The translations under genes and the position numbers were made by a program. From Zea mays (taxonomy: Eukaryota > Streptophyta > Magnoliopsida > Poales > Poaceae): a stretch of DNA of 64,000 nucleotides. The DNA is taken from the NCBI RefSeq assembly GCF_902167145.1, contig NC_050098.1, forward strand, positions 131,204,207 through 131,268,206, in the 5' to 3' direction. Each line of letters opens with the position of its first letter. Position 1 is the stretch's first letter. Below, in pieces: positions 55,730-64,000 of the stretch. Under the pieces are notes generated by a model. The model saw only the letters and a list, made by a program, of their open reading frames with translations, was not told where the DNA came from and made no database searches.

Positions 55730-56158
55730 TGTGCTAGTCTGGCTGCACCCTTAGGCGACTTCTGCGCGGATAGTCTTCGCGGTAGACTTCGGTTTTTACG
55801 CACTTGTTGTGCTAGTCCGGCTGCACCCTTGGGCGACTTCTGCGCGGATAGTCTTCGCGGTAGACTTCGGTTTTTACGCACTTGTTGTGCTACTCCGGCT
55901 GCACCCTTAGGCGACTTCTGCGCGGATAGTCTTCGCGGTAGACTTCGGTTTTTACGCACTTGTTGTGCTAGTCCGGCTGCACCCTTAGGCGACTTCTGCG
56001 CGGATAGTCTTCGCGGAAGACTTCGATTGTTCGCACTTGTTGTGCTAGTCCGGCTGCACCCTTAGGCGACTTCTACGCGGATAGTCTTCGCGGTAGACTT
56101 CGATTTTTCGCACTTGTTGTGCTAGTCCGGCTGCACCCTTAGGCGACTTCTGCGCGGA
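55730..56158 (+). repeat. E6 77-78 bp tandem repeat, about 5.5 copies
   Basis: GGCTGCACCCTTRGGCGACT recurs at 55741, 55819, 55897, 55975, 56052 and 56129, giving periods of 78, 78, 78, 77 and 77. Each unit also carries CGCGGATAGTCTTCGCGG, itself rich in inverted CGCG words. It lies between the end of the antisense gene and the end of pol. The 124-codon frame across it only reflects the 26-codon period. Confidence 0.92.
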
Positions 56159-56388
56159 TTTGTCGCACGTGAGGGTGGCTAGCGCTGAGCCTCGCGGTGA
56201 CCTCGTAGTGGTCGAATGTCGAAGGCCGTCGTCGTGGTCTTTTTTCGACGCATGTTTTTGCGGGGGATTTTGCACACATATATTACATGGCTCCGCCTCG
56301 TTAAAAACCTCACCCCCCAGGAGGAAAAGAGTGCGGGCTGGTATAAAATTGTTTTTGCAGATTACAAGGGAGAATCAGCCCTGGTGAG

Positions 56389-59300
56389 TCAAACAAAAAT
56401 TTTTCGGAGGTTGTCAATATTCCAAGAGTGCTCCAGGTCTTCGCCGGTTGGCATCGTGAGCCTGTAGGCGCTGGGGGAAGCTTTCGTCCTGACAATGAAG
56501 GGGCCCTCCCACTTGGGCTCTAGCTTGCCCCTGGACTCTGTCCGAGCTGTTCGGATGAGTACGAGGTCTCCTTCGCTGAATTCCCTCGGGATGACTGAGT
56601 GGTCGCGCCATGCTTTTGTCTGGGCTTGGTATTTGTTTAGGGCCTGTAAGGCGAAGACTCGGTCTCCGTCAATGAGATCCTTTGAAGTTGGCTCGTCCAC
56701 GTCTGGGACGGCTGACGGAACTGTTCGCGGGGACCCATGCTTTATTTCTTGTGGGGTCATGGCCTCCGATCCGTATAGAAGGCAAAAAGGAGTAAACCCG
56801 GTCGCCCTGCACTCAGTCGTGTTTAGTGCCCAGACTGCCTCGGGTAATAATTCGGTCCATCTGCCCTTCTTTTCGTCGAGGAGCATCTTTTTGACGGCTG
56901 TGAAGATTTTTCCATTGGCTCGTTCCACTACTCTGTTGGACTGCGGGTGATAAACTGAAGCGAAGGCAAGCTTGGTGCCAATGGAGAAACAAAAATCCTT
57001 GAAGTCTTGGCTGTCAAACTGCTTGCCGTTGTCAACTGTTAGTTCGGATGGTACTCTGAAGCGGCAAACAATGTTTTGCCAGAAGAATTTTTGGGCAGTC
57101 TTTGATGTTATTGTGGAAACAGCCCTTGCCTCGATCCATTTGGTGAAGTACTCGACGGCGACGAAGGCGAACTTAAGGTTCCCCTGAGCGGTGGGCAGGG
57201 GCCCGACAATGTCCAGGCCCCAGCGCTGGAGAGGCCATGTGTGGGCGATCAGCATTGTATACTGCGAGGGGTTGCCTGACCGAGGAGAAAACTTCTGGCA
57301 GGCTTCGCAGGCCCTTGTGACCCGATTTGCGGCGCAGATCATTGCGGGCCAGTAAAAGCCCTGGCCGATCACCTTAGCAGCTAGGGCCCTTGGCCCTGCG
57401 TGTGAGCCGCACGTGCCACTGTGGACTTCACGTAGGATCTGGATGCCTTCGGTTTCGGTGACGCACTTAAGCATTGGCTGACTGACCCCTTTCTTGTAGA
57501 GTTGGCCTTCAATCAGTGCGAAGTCTCGGCTTCGATGTCTGAGGCGCTTGGCCTCGCTGATGTCGGTTGGATGATAGTACCCCTGTAGGAACAGGGTTAT
57601 TGGTGCCCGCCAGTCTTCGATCATGATTAGGTTGACTATGCGGTGGCCCTCGCTGTCATTAGTTATTTGGAGCCCTTCGGGGCTCCGGACGGCTGGCGTG
57701 CCGATGATATGAAAGAACACGTCGGAGGGCAAGGACTCGCCCCTGGCGGTGGCCTTGGCCAATGCGTCGGCCTCCTCATTCTTGGCCCTATCCACATGCT
57801 GCAAGGTGAATCCCTTGAATTGTCTCTCGAGACTTCGGATGGCCGCGAGGTATTGCATAAGTGCGGGGTCCTTTGCTGCGTAGTCTTTCTCGACCTGGCC
57901 GGCAACTACCTTGGAGTCTGTTTTGATGATGCAGGTGGTGACTCCGAGGGCCCTTAGCTTGCGGAGGCCGAGGATGACTGCTTCATATTCTGCTATATTA
58001 TTTGTGCATCTGTCGGATTCCAGAGCGAAGCTGAGGCGTGCTGCATATCTGTGCTTGACCCCGGCTGGTGAGGTGATGACTGCAGCGGCGCCTGCCCCCG
58101 CATGGCACCATGCGCCGTCGCAATGGATCGTCCAAACCTTCTCTGCGGACGGGTCTGGTTGTGTTATTGGCCCAGTCCAGTCGACGACGAAGTCTGCCAG
58201 GACTTGTGACTTGATGGCTGTCCTGGGCTCGAAGCTGATGTGGTAGCCGGATAGTTCGGCTGCCCACTTGGCAATCCTCACCGATGCCTCCGGGTTTCTG
58301 AATAATTCGCCGAGTCCCCTGTCTGAGGTGACTCGGACCTTGAATGCTTCGAAGTAGTGGCGCAGTTTGCGCGAAGACATAACGACTGCGTAGGCAATCT
58401 TCTCCAGCTCTGTCATGTTGCACTTGGACGGTGTCAGTACTTCGGAGACATAGTAAACAGGGCTCTGCTTGACCACGCCCCCAACTGTCTGCTCCTGCAC
58501 TAGTGCCGCGCTGACTGCATGCGGCGAAGCCGCGACGTAGAGCAATAGGGGGAGCGAGGAGTCGGGGCTTGTGAGGATGGCCAACTCCGACAGGTACTGT
58601 TTTAGTGAGGCGAAGGCCGCTGCCTGCTCCGGTCCCCAGGCGAAGTCTTTTGCACCGCGGAGTGTTTTGAGGAAGGGGAGACTTCGCTCGGCGGACCTGG
58701 AGATGAATCTGTTGAGAGCGGCCAATCTGCCTGTCAGACGCTGGACGTCCCTGGCGGACTGCGGAGGCGTCATGTTTACGATGGCCTGGATCTTGGTTGG
58801 GTTGGCCTCGATGCCGCGGTGTGATACCAGGTAGCCCAATATTTTGCCTTGGCGAACACCGAAGACGCACTTTTCCGGGTTTAGGCGGAGTCGTGCGTCT
58901 CGCATGTTCGCGAATGTCTCTGCGAGGTCGGCAAGATGGTCCTCCTTGTTCTTGCTGGCGACGACGATGTCGTCCACATATGTAAATATATTTCTGCCAA
59001 CCTGCCCTTCGAGTACTGTTTTGGTGAGTCTGGAGAAGGTGGACCCGGCGTTCTTGAGTCCCTCCGGCATTCTGATGAAGCAATATGTGCCGAAGGGTGT
59101 TATAAAGCTGGTGCTAGCCTTGTCTTCCTCCTTCATGTATATCTGGTGGTAACCGAAGAAGTAGTCGAGGAGTGACATGACCTCGCATCCGGCCGCGCTA
59201 TCGACTATTTTGTCGATCCGCGGCAACAGGAAATTGTCCTTTGGGCAGGCCTTGTTGAGACTGGTGAAGTCTATGCACATTCGCCATTTCCCGCTTTTTT

Positions 59301-60324
59301 TCTGCACCATTACAACATTGGAGAGCCACGTGGGGTAAGCCACCGGCTCGATGAATTTAGCCTCTAGGAGGCGGTGCACCTCCGCCTTGGCGGCCTCTGT
59401 CTTTTCGTCGGACATTTTGCGAAGCCTCTGCTTTTTTGGTCGCACCGAAGGGTCAATTCCCAAGCTGTGCTCAATTATGGATCGGCTGACTCCGACCAGG
59501 TCGAGGGCGGACCAGGCGAAGACATCTTTATTCTTGGACAGGCAGCAGAGGAGTTTCTCCTCTTCATGCGAGGTGAGGTCTTCGCTGATAGTGACTGTCT
59601 GCTTGGGCGTGGCCTGATCGAGGGGGACAGTCTTGGTCCCGTCTTGGCTCTGCAGCTGTGCCTTGTCATGCTGTTTATCGGTTGTGCTGGCGGGCGCGGG
59701 GACCTCGCGCTGGGCCGTGAGGCAGTGCACGTTTCTCTGACCGGGCACGAAGTCCCTCTCTATGTTGCGCGCTGTCTGTTGGTTGCCGTAGACCGTAATG
59801 ACGCCTAGCGGACCTGGTATCTTCATACATAGGTATAGTCCGTGAATGGCGGCTTCGAACTTATTGATGGAGCCCTGACCCATGATGGCGTTGTATGGAT
59901 ATACCATATCCACGATATCAAAAGTCACTTGTTCACTTCGGGCATTGGGTGCTACACCGAAGGAGAGGGGCAACTCTATTTTGCCGACAGGAAAAGTGCC
60001 CTTGCCGCCGAAGCCATACAACGGGTTGTCCGAAGGCTTGAGCAGGCTGTGGCTTATACCCATGCGGTCGAAGGCATGGAGGAAGATGATGTCCGCCTGA
60101 CTACCATTGTCGACTAGGACTTTGTGCAGGTCCCAGCCTGCGAAGCTGCAATTGATAACCATGGCGTCGATGTGGGGGGCGCTGCGCAGGTCGACGTCTC
60201 GTGCGTCGAAGGTTAGCGGTACGTGGGACCACTTTGTCTGCACGACTGGGCCAGTGACGGCGACGTGGTTGATGCTGCGGTAGTGGTCCCGCTTCTGCCG
60301 CTTGGTGTCGAAGTCAGTGCTGGA
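56389..60324 (-). CDS. pol: E6 pol polyprotein, uninterrupted (PR-RT-RH-aRNH-IN)
   Basis: The open frame runs from the 15-C tract at 60325 to TAA near 56389; residue numbers count from codon 60243. Protease KVLVDNGSQADI (Asp 45). RT KWRMCIDFTSLNKACP (about 319-334) and catalytic YVDD (422-425). First RNase H about 560-690. Second, archaeal-type RNase H with CDGAW (Asp 709), AEYEA (Glu 754), KTDSK (Asp 776) and EADALAK (Asp 826). Integrase zinc site H941, H948, C979, C982 and core D1011, D1071, E1107. No chromodomain. The second RNase H marks the Tat lineage. No stop or frameshift in about 1,300 codons, unlike every other pol here. It normally copies RNA to DNA and integrates it; here it is out of frame with gag. 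Confidence 0.93.
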   Translation of the reverse strand, partial: SSTDFDTKRQKRDHYRSINHVAVTGPVVQTKWSHVPLTFDARDVDLRSAPHIDAMVINCSFAGWDLHKVLVDNGSQADIIFLHAFDRMGISHSLLKPSDNPLYGFGGKGTFPVGKIELPLSFGVAPNARSEQVTFDIVDMVYPYNAIMGQGSINKFEAAIHGLYLCMKIPGPLGVITVYGNQQTARNIERDFVPGQRNVHCLTAQREVPAPASTTDKQHDKAQLQSQDGTKTVPLDQATPKQTVTISEDLTSHEEEKLLCCLSKNKDVFAWSALDLVGVSRSIIEHSLGIDPSVRPKKQRLRKMSDEKTEAAKAEVHRLLEAKFIEPVAYPTWLSNVVMVQKKSGKWRMCIDFTSLNKACPKDNFLLPRIDKIVDSAAGCEVMSLLDYFFGYHQIYMKEEDKASTSFITPFGTYCFIRMPEGLKNAGSTFSRLTKTVLEGQVGRNIFTYVDDIVVASKNKEDHLADLAETFANMRDARLRLNPEKCVFGVRQGKILGYLVSHRGIEANPTKIQAIVNMTPPQSARDVQRLTGRLAALNRFISRSAERSLPFLKTLRGAKDFAWGPEQAAAFASLKQYLSELAILTSPDSSLPLLLYVAASPHAVSAALVQEQTVGGVVKQSPVYYVSEVLTPSKCNMTELEKIAYAVVMSSRKLRHYFEAFKVRVTSDRGLGELFRNPEASVRIAKWAAELSGYHISFEPRTAIKSQVLADFVVDWTGPITQPDPSAEKVWTIHCDGAWCHAGAGAAAVITSPAGVKHRYAARLSFALESDRCTNNIAEYEAVILGLRKLRALGVTTCIIKTDSKVVAGQVEKDYAAKDPALMQYLAAIRSLERQFKGFTLQHVDRAKNEEADALAKATARGESLPSDVFFHIIGTPAVRSPEGLQITNDSEGHRIVNLIMIEDWRAPITLFLQGYYHPTDISEAKRLRHRSRDFALIEGQLYKKGVSQPMLKCVTETEGIQILREVHSGTCGSHAGPRALAAKVIGQGFYWPAMICAANRVTRACEACQKFSPRSGNPSQYTMLIAHTWPLQRWGLDIVGPLPTAQGNLKFAFVAVEYFTKWIEARAVSTITSKTAQKFFWQNIVCRFRVPSELTVDNGKQFDSQDFKDFCFSIGTKLAFASVYHPQSNRVVERANGKIFTAVKKMLLDEKKGRWTELLPEAVWALNTTECRATGFTPFCLLYGSEAMTPQEIKHGSPRTVPSAVPDVDEPTSKDLIDGDRVFALQALNKYQAQTKAWRDHSVIPREFSEGDLVLIRTARTESRGKLEPKWEGPFIVRTKASPSAYRLTMPTGEDLEHSWNIDNLRKIFV

Positions 60325-60339
60325 CCCCCCCCCCCCCCC
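60325..60339 (-). repeat. E6 15-C homopolymer at the gag-pol junction
   Basis: A run of 15 C on the + strand (Gly codons on the minus strand). The gag frame enters it in one phase, and the open pol frame downstream is in another, so the tract is one or two bases off a common frame. Replication slippage, sequencing error or a real frameshift site are all possible. Confidence 0.85.
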
Positions 60340-62036
60340 GTTATCATGTGAATGACTCCGCGATACGGTTGATTGGCGAAGTCTTCCTGCTTTGGGGCGT
60401 GGGGGATGTTTTGATGTTGCTGGTGTGGTGGTGGGGGTGGGGGAGGTACGATTTGTACTTCCTGATGGTGTTGGTAAGCATGGTGCGGTGGATGCGGGGT
60501 GGGGGCCTGGATATATGGTGGAGGGGGTTGCTGGTAAGTGTGTGCGACAACTCTGGGGTTATCAGCTGGCTGCGCCCGTGCCATTCTGTCTCTAGTGGCC
60601 TTCGTTTCGGGGTAGTCTTTGGTTTGGTGGGCGCAGTCTTCGCCATGGAAGAGGCAGTAGAATCGGCGCGGCGGCTGCGCACGCCCTCGACCCCTACCAC
60701 GAGTTCCATTTCCGCGGCCCTGGGGGGGATATTCCTGGCGACGAGGGGGGTCAGCAGCGGGGTGCTGGTTGGCGATGTTGTGCACTTGCTGCTGATTGCG
60801 GCCGTCTCGACCGGAGTCTGGCTGCGGAGTCCTCATCCACGTGCGGCTGGACTGTGGAGCATCTTTGGGTTTCCGCTGCGACTCAACCTTGCGCTGGTGG
60901 AGCTCTTCGGATTTGGCATATTTTTCAAAGAGCTGATACAGTTCCTGGAGGTTCTTGGGCGGATCTCTGATACAGTGGCTGTAGAGGACGCCGACACGAA
61001 GGCCACTGATAGCGTAGTGGATGGCGATCTGATCATCGACTGAGGGCAGCTGTGACTTGAGTGTTAAAAAATTGCGGTAATACTCCCGCAGAGTCTCCTT
61101 TTCCAGCTGCTTGCAAAGCGAGAGCTCGGCCAAGGCATCGGTGTCTGGGCGGTACCCTTGGAAGTTGAGTAGGAACTTATCCCGGAGGCTTCTCCAGGAA
61201 TCAATGGACAGCGGAGGCAACCTGGTGAACCAGGTGAGAGCTGGGCCCTCCAGGGCGATGATGAAAGACTTCGCCATTGTGGCGTCGTCCCCTCCGGAAG
61301 ATGCAACGGCTACCTGATAACTCATTATATATTGTGTTGGGTCGGTGCTGCCGTTGTACTTGGGATATGCCCCTGCCCAGAAGTTAGCTGGCCAAGGCGT
61401 CACTTGCAGGTGTGGCGCCAGGGGACTTCGCTCGTCGAGGTAGTTGACCCCTTGGAATGGCGCGGCGTGCGGGAAGGTATGGTCGCGCTGGCGGAAACGC
61501 GGGGCTTCCTGTTGTGCGCGGTCTTGCAGGGGTGGTCCATGCTACAGGCCGAGGTGGCCTTCGCACGTGTCTTCCAGTTGTGCGCGCTGCTGGAAGGGTG
61601 GCCCGTGCTGCAGGCCATGGTGGCCTTCGCGCTGCATCAGCGCGATCTCCCGCTCGAGGTCTTGGGCCTTCTGCTCTTCGTCGCGTATCATTTGCCGCAC
61701 TTTGGCTAGTGCGGACACGCGCTGGCGCTTGGCCTCCAGTATCTCTTTCTGCCTCTGGAGATTGCGGTTCTTGAGGCGCAGGGCGCGCAGTTGTAGCTGT
61801 TCTTCCGCTGAGACGCCGAGGACTTCACCATCCTCGGTGAGGTCCGCGCCCTCCAGTGAGGCAAAGCCTGGGGGTGGCTACGATTGTCCTTCAGGGCCGC
61901 AGGTGCGGGGAATGTTGTCTTCAGTGGCCTCCTGGCGGGTGGATTGGGTGAGGGCGAGGGCCTTGCCCTTTCTTGCGGCAAGCAGTGCTGCCTTCGTGGC
62001 CTCGTCAGCCTTCGGGTTAGCTCTCTTGGATGCCAT
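60340..62036 (-). pseudogene. gag: E6 gag, two in-frame stops
   Basis: ATG at 62034-62036 starts a Lys/Ala-rich N terminus (MASKRANPKADEATKAAL). One frame continues to the C tract, with TAG at 61878-61880 and 61542-61544; the second lies in a duplicated HGPP-containing repeat whose other copy reads CAG. The long open part (61403 down to the C tract) has the capsid core: FWAGAYPKYNGSTDPTQYIM, LEGPALTWFTRLPPLSI, LREYYRNFLTLKSQLPSVDD. An Arg/Gly-rich region and a zinc motif CLFHGEDCAHQTKDY follow, in which the final Cys reads Tyr. The protein forms particles and binds genomic RNA in the family. Likely defective here. Confidence 0.85.
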
Positions 62037-62055
62037 CGCGGGTGGTTTTCTCGTA

Positions 62056-62075
62056 GCACGAACGGTGGGCGCCAA
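62056..62075 (-). other. E6 primer binding site
   Basis: On the minus strand TTGGCGCCCACCGTTCGTGC directly follows the 5' LTR. The TGGCGCC start is the type I recall in grass Tat elements; the tRNA could be Lys-type but I cannot verify it. Confidence 0.7.
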
Positions 62076-62076
62076 A

Positions 62077-62549
62077 TGTTGGTACTTGCTCTCAGTCGCA
62101 AGGGGGCCAACAAGGATGAACAGTGACGTTAACAGGGTTACGTGCTAGAAGGCAATAGCTCTGTTAATCTGGCCTCTCATGGGCACTGTGCGGGGGTATT
62201 TATAGGTACCTGAGCGCCCATCGCCTTGTGTTAAGGACGCATGTGCCCTCAGCTACCTAGGTTTTCCCCAGAATATTCCCATAAAGCAGGGTTACAGACT
62301 GTAATTACAGGGACGCCTTTACAAATTAGGCCCGTAACACGCGGCGGCCACGCAGGGCCCGTTACAATGGGCCGGATCACATGTGGGCCTCTGAGCTGGG
62401 CGAGGCTGCACTGTGGGATGACGCCATCGCAGGCCTTCGTCTGGTGCCGAATTCAGCGAAGGGTGTCCCTGCCCGTTTTGCCTCTGTCAGACCAGCGACT
62501 GCAGCGAAGGCCTCGAGCGAAGGGTGGCGTCTTTGCCTTCGCCCCAACA
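62077..62549 (-). repeat. E6 5' LTR (right end)
   Basis: 473 bp, TGTTGGGGCG...CCAACA on the minus strand. The TATA box TATAAATA on the minus strand at 62197-62204 is intact, as in the other LTR. Confidence 0.93.
62197..62204 (-). promoter_or_regulatory. E6 LTR TATA box
   Basis: TATAAATA within CCTATAAATACCCCCG on the minus strand, about 345 bases into the LTR; the likely E6 promoter. Confidence 0.75.
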
Positions 62550-62889
62550 CTCCGGCAGGAGAGGAGCACGAGGAGTAGTGGGCTAGGCCTTGCCCGATTC
62601 CTCGATACCGACGACATCAATTATCCGCTGCACTTTATTTTGTGAACTTCATTTGCTACTCAAAAACTCCGATTTATGTAATAACTCCGCACTTAATTTG
62701 AGGTTTCCTGTTTTACTGTATTTCTTCTGTGACTCACCTTCGAGTGAGATTGTGGAATTTGATCCTGGTTAAGTGGCTCTATCAGACTAGATCTGAAGGA
62801 CTGACGGGTTATTCCGATTTAAGTGTGTTACGGCCCCTGAGGCGTGACTTAGGCACTTCAGCTGGAATAATTCGGATGGTTCTGCCACA
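62550..62889 (+). repeat. E5 3' LTR, right part
   Basis: Begins with the duplicated CTCCG, then continues the E5 LTR (matches 40644-40982 of the 5' LTR). Ends TCTGCCACA before the CGTTC duplication. Confidence 0.93.
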
Positions 62890-64000
62890 CGTTCGTCCCA
62901 TGTTCTTAGTTTGTTCGTTCGTTCGTCCGATCGTTCGATCGTTCGTTCGATCGTTCATGGTTCGTTCGTCCGTTCGTTCGATCGTTCGTCCGTTCGTTCG
63001 TCCAAATAATCTTTTTCCTACCGTTATGCTGCCGAAATTCCGATCGTTCGTTCGTTCGATCATTCGATCGTTCATCGTTCGTTCATAGTTCCTATTCATC
63101 CTTCATCGTTCGTTCATAGTCCCTATTCATCGTTCTCCCAGATAATCTTTGTCCTGCCGTTATGCTGCCGAAATTCCGATCGTTCATTCGTCCGATCATT
63201 CGATCGTTCGTCCGTTCGTTCATCCAAATAATCTTTTTCCTGCCGTTATGCTGCCGAAATTCCGATCGTTCGTTCGTTCGATCATTCGATCGTTCATCGT
63301 TCGTTCATAGTCCCTATTCATCGTTCTTCCAGATAATCTTTGTCCTGCCGTTATGCTGTCGAAATTTCGATCGTTCGTTCGTTCATAGTTCCTATTCATC
63401 GTTCATCGTTCGCTCATACGACTATTCACCATCACTATTCACTGTTACTATTCATTGTTACTATTCACCATCGTTACTATTTATTGTTACTATTCATCAT
63501 CGTTACTACTCATCGATGATATCTATAGTAACTTTTTTGTCGTCACTATTCATCGTTACTATTCATCGTTACTATTCATCGATTAGACGATCACCCTAAA
63601 TTTCAACTACTCATACATCATGCTGTCCAGTCCACCTAAGACCAGCCAGACCCATATTCCAGTCATACGAACTCCGGTGACTGTGATTTTCCTTCCAGTG
63701 GGAACTTCCCATCTGGTCACCCATCCCAGGTTTCTCCAAGTTGAGCACGCTTAACTTTAAGATTCCTTCGAACCAGGCTTCCAAACTCTGATTCCAATAA
63801 TTCTTGTTTCTAAATTCTTATCAAACTATTCCCTATCCAACCATGACATCCCTTAAGCATGGTCCATATTCCAAAAAACTCCCAAAATACTCTTGTTCCA
63901 TATTCTGCCTATAACTCTCCTGTTCATACTAAGTCAGACGATTCATTCGTCACTATTCTCACCAACAGTGAACTTCACTGTGCTACACCACATACACCCA
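62890..64000 (+). repeat. E4 3' LTR, right part (to window end)
   Basis: Matches 29636-30790 of the 5' LTR: the CGATCGTTCG region (62895-63410), the minisatellite (63415-63585), the 5S-like block and the following spacer. Runs out of the window before TATA box 2. Confidence 0.92.
63702..63773 (-). other. 5S rRNA-like segment in E4 3' LTR (reverse orientation)
   Basis: Same blocks as in the 5' LTR: minus-strand AAGTTAAGCGTGCT at 63744-63757, GGATGGGTGACC at 63715-63726, TGGGAAGT at 63704-63711. I see no difference between the two copies inside the segment. Confidence 0.8.

Larger units (their letters stand above)
51074..62549 (-). mobile_element. E6: Tat-lineage Ty3/gypsy, Grande-like layout, minus strand, youngest insertion
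   Basis: Two 473-bp LTRs (51074-51546 and 62077-62549) flanked by a perfect CTCCG duplication (51069-51073 and 62550-62554). Read on the minus strand: 5' LTR 62077-62549, PBS, gag, pol with a second RNase H, a tandem repeat, an antisense multi-exon gene, 3' LTR. The second RNase H and the reverse-oriented extra gene between pol and the 3' LTR are features I associate with Tat elements such as Grande. Counting by eye, the LTRs differ at about 13 of 473 positions without gaps. Confidence 0.94.
36294..62889 (+). mobile_element. E5: complete Tekay-type chromovirus inserted in E4 3' LTR
   Basis: 5' LTR 36294-40982, PBS 40985, ORF0, gag, pol with chromodomain, polypurine tract, 3' LTR 47175-51073 resuming at 62550-62889 after E6. 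Perfect target-site duplication CGTTC at 36289-36293 and 62890-62894. LTR start TGTGACACCC, end TCTGCCACA. Only a few stops and frameshifts interrupt gag-pol. Hallmarks match E1 and E2, so all three belong to one chromovirus clade. Confidence 0.94.
28992..64000 (+). mobile_element. E4: large non-autonomous LTR element (Tekay-related, no gag-pol), split by E5
   Basis: 5' LTR 28992-32572 (3,581 bp), canonical PBS, internal region of only about 3.1 kb, polypurine tract, 3' LTR from 35642. The 3' LTR is interrupted at 36293 by E5 and resumes at 62890, passing the window end. LTR start TGTAGCATCC, end GACGCTTCA. The internal region has no protease, RT, RNase H or integrase. It keeps a broken ORF0 homologous to that of E5, a possible gag start and a small membrane-protein ORF. 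This fits a large retrotransposon derivative that must use proteins from autonomous relatives. Shared features with E1, E2 and E5 (ORF0, PPT-side inverted repeat, iMet PBS) tie it to the Tekay clade. Confidence 0.85.

Noticed and set aside
55691..56065. 124-codon ORF with 26-residue repeats in E6
   Set aside because: The 78-bp tandem unit is a multiple of three, so any open frame extends through it; flanking DNA is non-coding.

Overview
The window is plant intergenic DNA made almost entirely of nested LTR retrotransposons. I found no host gene, tRNA gene, rRNA gene or CRISPR array. Huck-like, Opie/Ji-like and Grande-like families, very long-LTR Tekay-type chromoviruses and GC-rich LTR promoters with CTCGCCCGA motifs suggest a panicoid grass (maize, sorghum, sugarcane or Miscanthus group). 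This assignment rests on remembered family features, since no database could be searched.

Layout: a Ty1/copia fragment of the SIRE/Maximus (Opie/Ji-like) lineage (22036-23089) sits between two insertion stacks. Left stack: element E1 (Ty3/gypsy chromovirus, + strand; internal region 1-4850, 3' LTR 4851-6862 and 20497-22035), whose 3' LTR is split by E2 (6863-20496, complete Tekay-type chromovirus with about 4 kb LTRs). Right stack: E3 (Tat lineage, Huck-like; starts 23090, leaves the window) is split at 28991/28992 by E4 (large non-autonomous element; 5' LTR 28992-32572, 3' LTR from 35642). The 3' LTR of E4 is split by E5 (36294-62889, complete Tekay-type chromovirus, perfect TSD CGTTC). The 3' LTR of E5 is split by E6 (51074-62549, minus strand, Tat lineage with Grande-like layout, perfect TSD CTCCG). 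The order of insertion is therefore copia, then E3, E4, E5, E6 on the right and E1, E2 on the left.

Coding state: E1, E2, E3 and the copia fragment are decayed by stops and frameshifts. E5 has a nearly open gag-pol but carries Asn for the first catalytic Asp of reverse transcriptase and has lost an integrase zinc cysteine. E6 has an uninterrupted pol of about 1,300 codons (protease, RT, two RNase H domains, integrase), but its gag has two stops and the gag-pol junction is out of frame at a 15-C tract. E6 also carries a five-exon gene on the opposite strand with its own TATA box and four GT-AG introns.

Most unusual points: (1) both E4 LTRs contain a reverse-oriented segment matching the A-box and C-box parts of 5S rRNA. 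(2) E4 lacks gag-pol but keeps an extra ORF that E5 (and, as a coiled coil only, E2) carries upstream of gag; I call it ORF0. (3) E4 holds a small promoter-linked ORF for a possible 43-residue membrane protein. (4) The long LTRs of E1, E2, E4 and E5 share a small exon-like block ending in a GC-type splice donor and a stem-loop next to a splice-acceptor-like site, and all four carry an inverted repeat beside the polypurine tract. These suggest a conserved spliced leader and RNA structures in this clade. All alignments and counts were made by eye.
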